Source: Williamsia limnetica (GTDB taxonomy: Bacteria; Actinomycetota; Actinomycetes; Mycobacteriales; Mycobacteriaceae). From it: DNA of 64,000 bases. Positions within the stretch are counted from its first letter, which is position 1. Each line of letters opens with the position of its first letter. The notes under the pieces were generated by a model, which was given only the letters and a program-made list of their open reading frames with translations, ran no database searches and was not told the origin of the DNA. The position numbers were made by a program, and so were the translations under genes. The stretch is from assembly GCF_003217475.1 (NCBI RefSeq), contig NZ_QJSP01000005.1, forward strand, positions 305,190 to 369,189, given 5' to 3'. Shown here one piece after another: positions 25,440 through 33,313 of this stretch.

Positions 25440-26321
25440 TTACCGGAGGGTTGCGGTCAGGTGCGGGTAACCCTTCTTCGGGTTGAGCACCGAGATGTCG
25501 AATGCTCCGGAGCCCTCGACCTGCTCGGTGTAGACGTTCACCGTGGTCGGCAGGATTACCGGCTTGCCAAACCGCACGTTGTAGGTGACCTTGTCGGCCA
25601 GTCGTCCCTCGACGTTGGCGACCACGCGGGCGGCGGTCCACATGCCGTGGGCGATGGCCCTCGGGAAGCCGAACGCCTTGGCGCCCAGATCGCTCATGTG
25701 GATCGGGTTGCGGTCACCGCTGGCTGCGGCGTATTGCCGGATGAGTCCCAGATCGGCCTTGAGCTTGGCGTCCGGGGGCGGTGGCCGATGGTCCTTGGGG
25801 GCCTCGGGCCGCGGGCCGCCGGACAGGCTGGTGCGCTGCTGGCTCAGGAACGTCGCCGTCTGCCGGGCGACCGGCTCGTGTCCGACGGCGAAGTCCGAGA
25901 TGACGTCCACCAGCATGCCCTTGCGATGTTCGCGAAGGTTCTCCGCGTGCGTGGTGATGGTCAGTGGCTCGGTGACCCCGATCGGCCGGAACCGCTCGAT
26001 GGTGTTCTCGATATGGACCGAACCGATCGCCGTCAGCGGGAAGTCGCCTGCGACAAGCAGTTTCATGACGAGCGGGAACTGCAGCACGAACGGGAAGGTC
26101 AGCGGCAACGTGTCACCGAATCGCTGACCCGTCGCGGCGCAGTACTTGGCGAGCTGATCGAGATCGACCTTCACCCCGGACAGCGTCAACTCGGTGTCGG
26201 GAAGGGTGGCGTCCGCGGACACCTTGCCGGGCTTGCCGATCACCGGGAGCATCCCGATCAGGGCCCGCCGATAGATGTCACCGGTCCCCGGGAACTCTTT
26301 CAAGGCAATGGTTTTGGCCAT
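25440..26321 (-). CDS. htdX: (R)-3-hydroxyacyl thioester dehydratase HtdX (MaoC family)
   Basis: A 293-residue double-hotdog dehydratase of the MaoC/hydratase-2 type that acts on (R)-3-hydroxyacyl thioesters in fatty-acid metabolism. The C-terminal half carries the hydratase-2 motif SGDRNPIHMSDLGAKAFGFP with the catalytic Asp and His, followed by IAHGMW. The N-terminal half is a degenerate hotdog. The ATG lies one base after the fabG4 stop (TGACATG), so the two are coupled. With FabG4 it forms a reductase-dehydratase pair. Rv0241c is the syntenic match and slightly shorter. Confidence 0.92.
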   Translation of the reverse strand: MAKTIALKEFPGTGDIYRRALIGMLPVIGKPGKVSADATLPDTELTLSGVKVDLDQLAKYCAATGQRFGDTLPLTFPFVLQFPLVMKLLVAGDFPLTAIGSVHIENTIERFRPIGVTEPLTITTHAENLREHRKGMLVDVISDFAVGHEPVARQTATFLSQQRTSLSGGPRPEAPKDHRPPPPDAKLKADLGLIRQYAAASGDRNPIHMSDLGAKAFGFPRAIAHGMWTAARVVANVEGRLADKVTYNVRFGKPVILPTTVNVYTEQVEGSGAFDISVLNPKKGYPHLTATLR

Positions 26322-26322
26322 G

Positions 26323-27693
26323 TCAGGCACCCAGCATGCTCTGGCCGCAGACCCGCACCACGTTGCCGGTGACCGCACTGGACGCCGGGTTGGCGAAGTA
26401 GGCGACGGTCTCTGCGACGTCGACGGTCTGGCCGCCCTGTTGCAGTGAGCTGATGCGACGGCCCACCTCGCGGGTCGCGAGCGGGATCGCGGCGGTCATC
26501 GCGGTCTCGATGAAACCGGGGGCGACCGCGTTGATGGTGATCTTCTTCTCGGCCAGGATCGGCGCGTAGGCGTCGACGAGACCGATCACGCCGGCTTTCG
26601 AGGTGCCGTAGTTGGTCTGGCCGCGGTTACCCGCGATGCCCGCGATCGAGGACACGTCGATCACCGATCCACCTTCGCGCAGTGCGCCTGCCTCGACGAG
26701 ATCGTCGACGAGCTTCTGCGGAGCGATGAGATTGACGCCGATCACCGAACTCCAGCGAGCGTCGTCCATGTTGGCGAGCAGCTTGTCGCGGGTGATGCCT
26801 GCGTTGTTGACGATGATGTCGACACCGCCGTGGCGCTCGAGCACGTGCTCGGCGAGCTTGGTGCCGGCGTCGGCGGCGGTGACGTCGAGGGGCAGTGCGG
26901 TGCCGCCGACCTTGTTCGCGGTGGCCGAGAGTGCATCGCCCGCGGCGGGGATGTCCGCGGCGATGACGTGGGCGCCGTCACGAGCGAGGACCTCGGCGAT
27001 GGTGGCGCCGATGCCGCGGGCGGCCCCGGTGACCACGGCGACTTTGCCCTGTAGCGGTTTGTCCCAGCTGGCGGGGGCTGCGGCATCCTTCTCGTCGACG
27101 CGGATGACCTGGGCGTCGACGAAGGCGGATTTGGCCGAGAGGATGAAACGCAGGGTCGACTCCAGGCCGGACAGGCCGGTCTTGGCGTCAGGGGAGACGT
27201 AGACGAGCTGGGCGGTGGCGCCCTTGCGCAGCTCTTTGCCGAGGGACCGGGTGAAGCCTTCGAGGGCGCGCTGGGCGATGTGCTCGTTCGGGTTCTTGAT
27301 CAGTTCCGGGGTGGTGCCGATGACCACGAAGCGCGCAGAGTTGCCGGTGGAACGCAGTGTCGGGCCGAAGAACTCGAACAGCTGCGAGAGCTCGGACGAT
27401 TGTGTGATCCCGGTCGCATCGAGCACGACGCCGCCGAGCTTGTCCGCACCGCGGCCGCCCGTGTTGTTCGTGATCAGTTCATAGCCGCTGTCGGGATCAC
27501 CCAGGATCTCGCGCAACGGCTCGATCAGTCGGCCGTTGCCGCCGAGCAGCACCGGGCCTGCCAACGCGGGTTCGCCTGCCTTGTAACGCCGCAGGACCGG
27601 CGGTTGCGGCAGGCCGACCTTGCCGGCGATGAACGATCCGGGTCCGGAGCTGACGAACGTCGAATACAGATCGGTGGTTCCAGTGGCTGACAC
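26323..27693 (-). CDS. fabG4: High-molecular-weight 3-oxoacyl-ACP/CoA reductase FabG4
   Basis: A two-domain short-chain dehydrogenase of 456 residues. An N-terminal flavodoxin-like domain without catalytic residues (about 1-205) precedes a full SDR domain (about 210-456). The latter has the cofactor loop GAARGIG, the NNAG motif, the catalytic Ser in IDVSSIAG and the YGTSK Tyr-Lys pair. FabG4 enzymes prefer NADH and reduce 3-oxoacyl thioesters. The start is a GTG with AGGAG 8 nt upstream. It is divergent from fadA2 across 140 bases containing a TetR-type palindrome. Thiolase, reductase and dehydratase together cover three steps of chain elongation or its reversal. Confidence 0.94.
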   Translation of the reverse strand: MSATGTTDLYSTFVSSGPGSFIAGKVGLPQPPVLRRYKAGEPALAGPVLLGGNGRLIEPLREILGDPDSGYELITNNTGGRGADKLGGVVLDATGITQSSELSQLFEFFGPTLRSTGNSARFVVIGTTPELIKNPNEHIAQRALEGFTRSLGKELRKGATAQLVYVSPDAKTGLSGLESTLRFILSAKSAFVDAQVIRVDEKDAAAPASWDKPLQGKVAVVTGAARGIGATIAEVLARDGAHVIAADIPAAGDALSATANKVGGTALPLDVTAADAGTKLAEHVLERHGGVDIIVNNAGITRDKLLANMDDARWSSVIGVNLIAPQKLVDDLVEAGALREGGSVIDVSSIAGIAGNRGQTNYGTSKAGVIGLVDAYAPILAEKKITINAVAPGFIETAMTAAIPLATREVGRRISSLQQGGQTVDVAETVAYFANPASSAVTGNVVRVCGQSMLGA

Positions 27694-27777
27694 GAAGCAC
27701 TCCTAGGTCGCTGACGGCATCTCTCGTTGTTTTCCGCCGCCCACCGACGCATGGCCCCGGGCGGAGTCGACAACTAA

Positions 27778-27793
27778 CTTACTCGCGAGTAAG
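27778..27793. promoter_or_regulatory. Putative TetR operator in the fabG4-fadA2 intergenic region
   Basis: A perfect 16-bp palindrome CTTACTCG-CGAGTAAG. It matches the form CTTACY-N4-RGTAAG seen upstream of the TetR gene. It lies where it could block both divergent promoters. Confidence 0.7.
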
Positions 27794-27833
27794 AATACGC
27801 TATACGAGTCATCCACTACATGGGAGAGCCACA

Positions 27834-29183
27834 GTGTCGACGAGCAATGAGCCCACAAACAACGGGCCGACAGAAACCAGTGCGGCTGCGACCACATCGC
27901 GCAAGACCCGCAGCGTGCGGCCGGTCGCGATCGTCGGTGGTAACCGGATCCCGTTCGCGCGCCAGGACGGCGCCTACGCCCGGGCGAGCAATCAGGACAT
28001 GTTCACCGCCACCCTCGATGGCCTGGTCAGCCGGTTCAGTCTGCAAGGCGAGCGCCTCGGCATGGTTGCAGGAGGTGCGGTTCTCAAGCACTCACGCGAC
28101 TTCAACCTCATCCGTGAGTGCGTACTGGGATCGGCCCTGTCGCCGTACACGCCCGCCTTCGATCTGCAGCAGGCCTGCGGCACCGGTCTGCAGGCGATCT
28201 CTGCCGTCGCCGACGGAATCGCGACCGGCAAGTTCGAGGCCGGCATCGGCGGCGGCGTCGACACCACCTCGGATGCCCCGATCGGTGTCTCCGAGGACAT
28301 GCGCCAGGTGATGTTGCAGGTGAATCGGGCCCGTAGCCTGGCTGACCGCCTCAAGGCCATCGCGAAGCTGCCGACGTCGCTGGGTATCGAGATCCCGCGC
28401 AACGGCGAACCGCGCACCGGGATGTCGATGGGCGACCACGCGGCCATCACCGCCAAGGAATTCGGTATCAAGCGCGAGGATCAGGACGAGTTGGCCGCGG
28501 CCAGCCACCAGAAGATGGCGGCCGCCTACGACCGCGGCTTCTTCGACGACCTGATCACCCCGTTCCAGGGCCTGACCCGCGACCAGAACCTGCGTCCGGG
28601 CAGCAAGGTCGAGAAGTTGGCGACCCTCAAGCCGGTCTTCGGTGTCTCGCTCGGTGACGCGACGATGACGGCGGGCAATTCGACCCCGCTGACCGATGGT
28701 GCCTCCGCGGTACTGCTGTCGACGGACGAGTGGGCGGCGGAGAAGAAGCTACCGGTGCTCGCGCATCTGGTGGACGTCGAGACCGCTGCGGTCGACTACG
28801 TCAACGGACCCGACGGTCTGCTGATGGCCCCGACCTACGCCATCCCGCGGCTGCTCGAGCGCAACGGCCTGACGCTGCAGGATTTCGACTTCTACGAGAT
28901 CCACGAGGCCTTCGCGTCGGTGGTGCTCTGCACCCTGGCGGCATTCGAATCCGAGGATTACTGCAAGGAGCGTCTCGGCCTCGACAAGGCGCTCGGCTCG
29001 ATCGACCGGAGCAAGCTCAACGTCAACGGTTCGTCTCTGGCCGCAGGTCATCCGTTCGCCGCGACCGGTGGCCGGATCGTCGCCCAGGCCGCGAAGCAGA
29101 TCAAGGAGAACGGCGGCGGACGCGCGCTGATCTCCATCTGCGCCGCCGGTGGCCAGGGCGTCACCGCGATCATCGAAGGCTGA
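27834..29183 (+). CDS. fadA2: Acetyl-CoA C-acyltransferase (thiolase) FadA2
   Basis: A 449-residue thiolase that condenses or cleaves acyl-CoA with acetyl-CoA. The nucleophilic Cys lies in QQACGTGLQAI (about residue 116); the catalytic His in SSLAAGHPFAATGGR and the second Cys in CAAGGQG complete the active site. EIHEAFA replaces the usual NEAFA block. The start is a GTG with GGGAGAG 7 nt upstream; the first 35 residues are polar and variable. It is divergent from fabG4 and probably under the same palindrome. Rv0243 is the syntenic match. Confidence 0.94.
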   Translation: MSTSNEPTNNGPTETSAAATTSRKTRSVRPVAIVGGNRIPFARQDGAYARASNQDMFTATLDGLVSRFSLQGERLGMVAGGAVLKHSRDFNLIRECVLGSALSPYTPAFDLQQACGTGLQAISAVADGIATGKFEAGIGGGVDTTSDAPIGVSEDMRQVMLQVNRARSLADRLKAIAKLPTSLGIEIPRNGEPRTGMSMGDHAAITAKEFGIKREDQDELAAASHQKMAAAYDRGFFDDLITPFQGLTRDQNLRPGSKVEKLATLKPVFGVSLGDATMTAGNSTPLTDGASAVLLSTDEWAAEKKLPVLAHLVDVETAAVDYVNGPDGLLMAPTYAIPRLLERNGLTLQDFDFYEIHEAFASVVLCTLAAFESEDYCKERLGLDKALGSIDRSKLNVNGSSLAAGHPFAATGGRIVAQAAKQIKENGGGRALISICAAGGQGVTAIIEG

Positions 29184-29187
29184 TCTA

Positions 29188-29254
29188 CCCGGTCTTGGGG
29201 CCTTCTGGCGGACGTCACCTGGCGTTTTGTTCGCCGAAAGGCCCCAACATCGGG
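29188..29254. repeat. Copy 2 of the dispersed palindromic repeat (fadA2 terminator)
   Basis: An imperfect long hairpin directly after fadA2. Its reverse complement matches the terminator at 25380-25430 at 42 of 51 positions, including loop sequence, so the two are copies of one element and not just similar hairpins. Confidence 0.8.
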
Positions 29255-29313
29255 AGGCGGAAAAAAGTTTTCGCGGGTGTGTAACGCCCCGGGAGAACTC
29301 TGCGATGAACCTA

Positions 29314-29366
29314 GTAACTCCGGCTGAGCTGCACGACCCCCGACCCTGTAGCTCAGTCGGAGTTAC
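29314..29366. terminator. Hairpin between convergent fadA2 and MFS genes
   Basis: A 17-bp stem (29314-29330 with 29350-29366) with one G-T pair and a C-rich 19-base loop. It lies 20 bases from the end of the MFS gene. The 202-base gap between the two genes holds only this hairpin and the palindromic repeat. Confidence 0.7.
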
Positions 29367-29385
29367 CTATTTCTGGGGTGGTCCC

Positions 29386-30813
29386 TCACGTCTGCAAGTA
29401 GCTTCGCGGCTTGCCGGTGCTCTCGTCGTCGCCGTATCTCTCGGTGAACTCGGTCTCCAAGGACTCCAGCGTCCGACCTTTGGTCTCCGGTAGATACAGC
29501 TTGACGAAGATGAACGCACAGCAGCCCAGTGCGAAGAAGATGAAGAACGTCGTGGAGATACTGAACCAATCGACGAGTTGTAGGAAGAAGAACCCTACGA
29601 GAAAGTTCACCAGCCACAGCACGGCGCCGGTCACGCCGAAGGCGAAGCCGCGCACCTTGAGCGGGAAGATCTCCGAGAGCATCAACCAGGTCACCGGCGA
29701 TGTGGCGCCCTGCTGAAAGGCCAGGAAGGTCACGGTCAGCGTCAGCACCACGAAGGCGCGGCCGGTCCCCGAGGGCAAGATCAGCGAAAAGATCCCGATC
29801 AGCAGCAGTGCCGACGCGGTGCCTGCGACGCCGACCATCAGCATGGGCCTGCGTCCGACCTTGCCCAGTAGCCAGATCCCGACGAACGTCGCCGCGACGG
29901 AGATGACTCCGTTGGCGATGTTGGCGGTCAATGCGGCGTCCTTGTCGAAACCGGAATCTTCCAGGATCTGCGTGCCGTAGTACATGATCGAGTTCACGCC
30001 GCTGATCTGCTGCACCACCGCGATACCGCAACCGATCACCAGCACCCGCCGGATCCACGGGACGTCGCGGAGAACCGTCCAGTGCATCTTGACCGTCGCC
30101 TTCTCCTCGTCGGCCATCCGGGTTATCTCGTCGGCCTCGGTCCGGGCCTGTTGCTCCTCGCGCACCTGATAGAGGACGCGCAGCATGTCGGCGGTTCGCC
30201 CTTGCCGACCGAGCCAACGGGGACTCTCGGGCATCATCAGCATGCCGAACCAGAGAACCAGCGCCGGCAGCGTGGCGATGACCAGCATGTAGCGCCAAAC
30301 GTGGTTGTCCTCGGTGAGGTTCGCGAGAATCGCGTTGAACGTGAAGGCGAGAAGTTGCCCGCTGACGATCATCAGCTCGTTCTGGGTGACCATCCGTCCG
30401 CGTTTCTCGGCCGGTGACATCTCCGCGAGGTAGGTGGGCACGGTGACCGACGCACCGCCGACCGCGAGTCCGAGTACGAATCGGAATGCGACCATGACCT
30501 CCATCGAAGGAGCGAAGACGCAGCCCAGGGTCGCGAAGAAGAAGATGACCGCCAGGCCGATGATGTTCCGCCGCCGCCCGTAGCGATCGGCGAGACGACC
30601 ACCGGCGATCGCGCCGACCGCGGCGCCGAAGATCAGCGAACTCGCGACCAGTGACTCGGTGAACGACGTCAGGTTCAGCTGGTCTTTTTCGGCCATGTAC
30701 GGCAAGGCCCCGTTGATGACGCCGGTGTCGTAGCCGAAGAGCAGGCCACCGAAGGTCGAGATGATGGTGGCCAGGCGCAAGAACTTGGCCGGGGTTCTCT
30801 TTGCGCCGTGCAT
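29386..30813 (-). CDS. Sugar-porter MFS transporter
   Basis: A 475-residue, 12-helix major facilitator of the sugar-porter family. Signatures are FGYDTGVINGALPYM in helix 1, GRLADRYGRRR in loop 2-3, PESPRWL after helix 6, VVQQISGVNSIMYYG in helix 7 and PETKGRTLESLE after helix 12. It is a proton symporter for a hexose, pentose or inositol; the exact sugar cannot be read. It stands alone between a terminator hairpin and the iron-regulated gene at 30943. The 129 bases upstream contain no Shine-Dalgarno of note. Confidence 0.92.
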   Translation of the reverse strand: MHGAKRTPAKFLRLATIISTFGGLLFGYDTGVINGALPYMAEKDQLNLTSFTESLVASSLIFGAAVGAIAGGRLADRYGRRRNIIGLAVIFFFATLGCVFAPSMEVMVAFRFVLGLAVGGASVTVPTYLAEMSPAEKRGRMVTQNELMIVSGQLLAFTFNAILANLTEDNHVWRYMLVIATLPALVLWFGMLMMPESPRWLGRQGRTADMLRVLYQVREEQQARTEADEITRMADEEKATVKMHWTVLRDVPWIRRVLVIGCGIAVVQQISGVNSIMYYGTQILEDSGFDKDAALTANIANGVISVAATFVGIWLLGKVGRRPMLMVGVAGTASALLLIGIFSLILPSGTGRAFVVLTLTVTFLAFQQGATSPVTWLMLSEIFPLKVRGFAFGVTGAVLWLVNFLVGFFFLQLVDWFSISTTFFIFFALGCCAFIFVKLYLPETKGRTLESLETEFTERYGDDESTGKPRSYLQT

Positions 30814-30918
30814 GCGCCGCCTTCCGGGTGACCTTGCTGTCGCTGCTGATCAGACCTGAAATTAGCACTGGGCGAGGTGTGCAGGGGTGAGAGTGAGATG
30901 TAGAGGCCTTCAGCCAGT

Positions 30919-30937
30919 TATGGTTAGGGTAACCTTT
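30919..30937 (+). promoter_or_regulatory. DtxR/IdeR-type iron box (14 of 19)
   Basis: Bases 30919-30937 match the iron-box consensus TTAGGTTAGGCTAACCTAA at 14 of 19 positions, with the core GGTTAGGGTAACCT intact. The box ends 5 bases before the start of the siderophore-interacting protein. Confidence 0.8.
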
Positions 30938-30942
30938 GTCGC

Positions 30943-31821
30943 ATGGGATTTTCGTTTGGACGCGTTGTCGAGAAGACAGATCTGAACCCCCGGCTGATCA
31001 GAATCGTCTTCGCGGTCGACGATCTCGTCCAGCTGGAGGTGCCGGATGTGGCCGACGCGGCGGTGGGGCTCTACTTCCCCGCTCCGGGTGAGCGCAAGGC
31101 GCCGGCCATGGAGAACCGCGACGGTGTCTGGAGTTACTACGACATCGAGCCGATGCCGGAGGGGCGGAACTACTCCGTCCGCAACCTGAACCGGTCGACG
31201 GGCGTGATGACCATCGACTTCGTCGTGCACGATCACGGCACCGCCACCCTGTGGGCTCAGCGCGCGGAGATCGGTGAGGAGGTTGCGATGTCTTACGCCC
31301 GGTCCTGGTATCGCCCGGAGCCCACCACCGAATGGCAGCTGCTGGTGGCCGATCTTGCCGGACTGCCCGCGCTCGCACGCATCATCGAGGAGCTCCCCGC
31401 GAATGCACGGGCGACGGCGATCGTCGAGGTGTGCGAGGACGGCGACCTGGCCTACCTACCGAAGCGGGACGACGTCGAGTTGATCGCAAAGGTGGGCAGT
31501 GGCAACGGATTCGGCGAGAGCAGACTCGGCGATGCGGTCGAGGAGTTCGTGCACACGGAGGGGCGGGGGTACTGCTGGTTCGCCGCGGAGGCCAAGGCAT
31601 CGCGGGTTGCGCGCAAGCACCTGCGTAAGGAGTATGGCTGGAAAGCCGACCAGTGCGACATCATCGGCTACTGGCGCTTCGACGGCGAGGCCTGGTCGCG
31701 CAAGTTCGAAGAGGTTGGGGCCGAGCTGTTCTCGGTCTACTCGACAGCGCTCGCCGAAGGCAAGAGCGAGAAGATCGCCAGTGAAGAGTTCGACGACGCC
31801 CTCGAGCGCGCAGGGCTGTAA
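30943..31821 (+). CDS. Siderophore-interacting protein (FAD-dependent ferric reductase, ViuB/SIP family)
   Basis: A 292-residue cytosolic flavoprotein that reduces ferric siderophores with NAD(P)H to release iron. The FAD-binding motif RNYSVRN lies near residues 77-83, and the SIP-family segment ARSWYRPEP near 119. The C-terminal half carries the SIP NAD-domain pattern (ADLAGLPALARIIEELP and CWFAAEA). In mycobacteria the same domain is fused to the transporter IrtA; here it is free. An iron box sits directly in the promoter. The ABC heterodimer starting at 33314 is a plausible partner. Confidence 0.9.
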   Translation: MGFSFGRVVEKTDLNPRLIRIVFAVDDLVQLEVPDVADAAVGLYFPAPGERKAPAMENRDGVWSYYDIEPMPEGRNYSVRNLNRSTGVMTIDFVVHDHGTATLWAQRAEIGEEVAMSYARSWYRPEPTTEWQLLVADLAGLPALARIIEELPANARATAIVEVCEDGDLAYLPKRDDVELIAKVGSGNGFGESRLGDAVEEFVHTEGRGYCWFAAEAKASRVARKHLRKEYGWKADQCDIIGYWRFDGEAWSRKFEEVGAELFSVYSTALAEGKSEKIASEEFDDALERAGL

Positions 31822-31874
31822 CCAGCCGCACCGGACTTGCGTTAGAGCGCGCTCGAAGCCATAGCTTCGGTGCC

Positions 31875-32720
31875 ATGACAAAGAACTGGCTCATCACCGG
31901 AGCATCCTCCGGATTCGGACGTGCACTCACCGAGGCCTCACTCGCCGCAGGCGACACCGTCGTCGCTGCGATGCGCAGACCCGAGCGTCTGGACGACCTC
32001 GTCGCGCGGTACCCGGATTCGCTGCTGCCGATCGTTTTCGACGTCCGCGACACCGCTGCCGCAGCGGGACTCGTCGAACGTGCGGGCCGCGTCGACGTGC
32101 TGGTCAACAACGCCGGCGTCGGCCAGATCGGCGCCGCCGAAGAGGTCGACGACGCGTCGCTGCGGGACATGATCGATCAGCATCTGCTCGGACCCGCCGC
32201 ATTGACCCGCGCGGTGCTACCGGGGATGCGCGAGAGGGCGGCCGGCGTCATAGTCCAGATCAGCAGCCAGGGCGGGCGGGTTTCCTTTCCCGGCGCCGGG
32301 TCGTACTCGGCGGGCAAGTTCGCGCTCGAGGGCTGGTCGCAGGCGCTGGCGGGGGAGGTGGAGCCCTTCGGCATCCGAGTGCTCATCGTGGAGCCGAGCC
32401 GTTTTCGTACCGGATTCAACGCCGTAGACGTCCTCAAGCTCGCGCCCACATCGCGGACCTACGGCGACATGTTGGGCGCCATCCGGGCCGACATGCTCGC
32501 GGTGGACGGCAGGCAGGAGGGCGATCCCGACCGCGCCGCCGAGATCATCCGCACGTTGGTCGACGCGGACAGCGCCCCGCTGCGGATCGCCCTGGGACGG
32601 GAAGCAGTTCGGCGGATCGGCGACGGGTATCGCAGCTCTCTGGCCGAACTCGAGACGTACGCCGCGCTGTCGGCGAGTGCCGACTTCCCCGGGCTGCCGG
32701 AATCTGCCCGTCCGGTATGA
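31875..32720 (+). CDS. Short-chain dehydrogenase/reductase
   Basis: A classical SDR of 281 residues. The cofactor loop TGASSGFGRAL (about residues 8-18), VLVNNAG (about 75-81), the catalytic Ser in VQISSQGG and YSAGK (Tyr-x-x-x-Lys) are all present, followed by VEPSRFRTGF. The charged R residues after strand 2 suggest NADP(H). The substrate is unknown. It is followed after 44 bases by a MerR gene and ends in a palindrome. There is no iron box upstream, so it may not belong to the siderophore regulon. Confidence 0.88.
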   Translation: MTKNWLITGASSGFGRALTEASLAAGDTVVAAMRRPERLDDLVARYPDSLLPIVFDVRDTAAAAGLVERAGRVDVLVNNAGVGQIGAAEEVDDASLRDMIDQHLLGPAALTRAVLPGMRERAAGVIVQISSQGGRVSFPGAGSYSAGKFALEGWSQALAGEVEPFGIRVLIVEPSRFRTGFNAVDVLKLAPTSRTYGDMLGAIRADMLAVDGRQEGDPDRAAEIIRTLVDADSAPLRIALGREAVRRIGDGYRSSLAELETYAALSASADFPGLPESARPV

Positions 32721-32733
32721 CTGCTCATACCGG
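32712..32733. promoter_or_regulatory. Palindrome between the SDR and MerR genes
   Basis: Perfect 9-bp arms CCGGTATGA and TCATACCGG with a 4-base spacer, overlapping the SDR stop codon. No T-tract follows. It could be a short terminator or the MerR operator; the MerR gene has a -10-like TAGCGT 6 nt before its ATG. Confidence 0.5.
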
Positions 32734-32764
32734 TACGACGGCCCGGCGGGGTTAGCGTCGACAC

Positions 32765-33232
32765 ATGGCAACCGACGACCTGATGAGCCGGGCACTCGCC
32801 GCCCTCGGCGATGTCGATGATCCGAACACCATCGAGGTGGTGCACGACCTCATCGACGCAGGCGGCGTCACCGAGCCCCTCCCGATCGCCGAGGTCGCCG
32901 ACATGCTCGGCATCTCTGCGCACACGCTGCGATACTACGAACGCGCCGAACTGATCACGGTGGAGCGAGATTCGAACGGGCACCGGAGATATGACGCCGC
33001 CGCCGTACGACGTCTGGTGTTCCTGACGCGTTTGCGGCTGTCAGGGATGCCGATGCGCGATCTGCAGCACTACGTCGATCTGGTCGATCGCGGCGATCAC
33101 ACCGTTCCCGAACGTCTCGACATCTTGATGGAGCATCGCGACACCATCCGTCGGCAGATCCGGGAGTTGCAGTTCTCACTCGTGGCGACCGAGTACAAGA
33201 TCGCCACCTACGGCGGTGAGACCGCCCCTTGA
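32765..33232 (+). CDS. MerR-family regulator
   Basis: A 155-residue MerR protein. The winged-helix domain (about residues 40-110) reads IAEVADMLGISAHTLRYYERAEL, then HRRYD and FLTRLRLSGMPM, followed by a short coiled coil. There are no cysteines in the effector region, so metal sensing is unlikely; stress or aromatic-ligand sensing members look similar. A 38-residue N-terminal extension precedes the HTH. It probably controls itself and the SDR upstream. The start lies 6 nt after a TAGCGT -10-like box, without Shine-Dalgarno. Confidence 0.9.
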   Translation: MATDDLMSRALAALGDVDDPNTIEVVHDLIDAGGVTEPLPIAEVADMLGISAHTLRYYERAELITVERDSNGHRRYDAAAVRRLVFLTRLRLSGMPMRDLQHYVDLVDRGDHTVPERLDILMEHRDTIRRQIRELQFSLVATEYKIATYGGETAP

Positions 33233-33273
33233 CCTCGGCCGCGGCAACGAAACCGTCGATTGTGCGATCCCCT

Positions 33274-33292
33274 GTAAGTTAGGTCACCCTTA
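33274..33292 (+). promoter_or_regulatory. DtxR/IdeR-type iron box (13 of 19)
   Basis: Matches the iron-box consensus at 13 of 19 positions, with AGTTAGG and ACCCT half sites. It lies 21 bases before the ABC heterodimer operon. Confidence 0.65.
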
Positions 33293-33313
33293 GCGTTCTA
33301 GGGTGATGGGGAA

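Noticed and set aside
29341..29366. A tRNA 5' end: the stretch TGTAGCTCAGTCGG looks like a tRNA D-arm
   Set aside because: No anticodon arm, T-arm or acceptor complement follows. The stretch is the right arm of a hairpin terminator.
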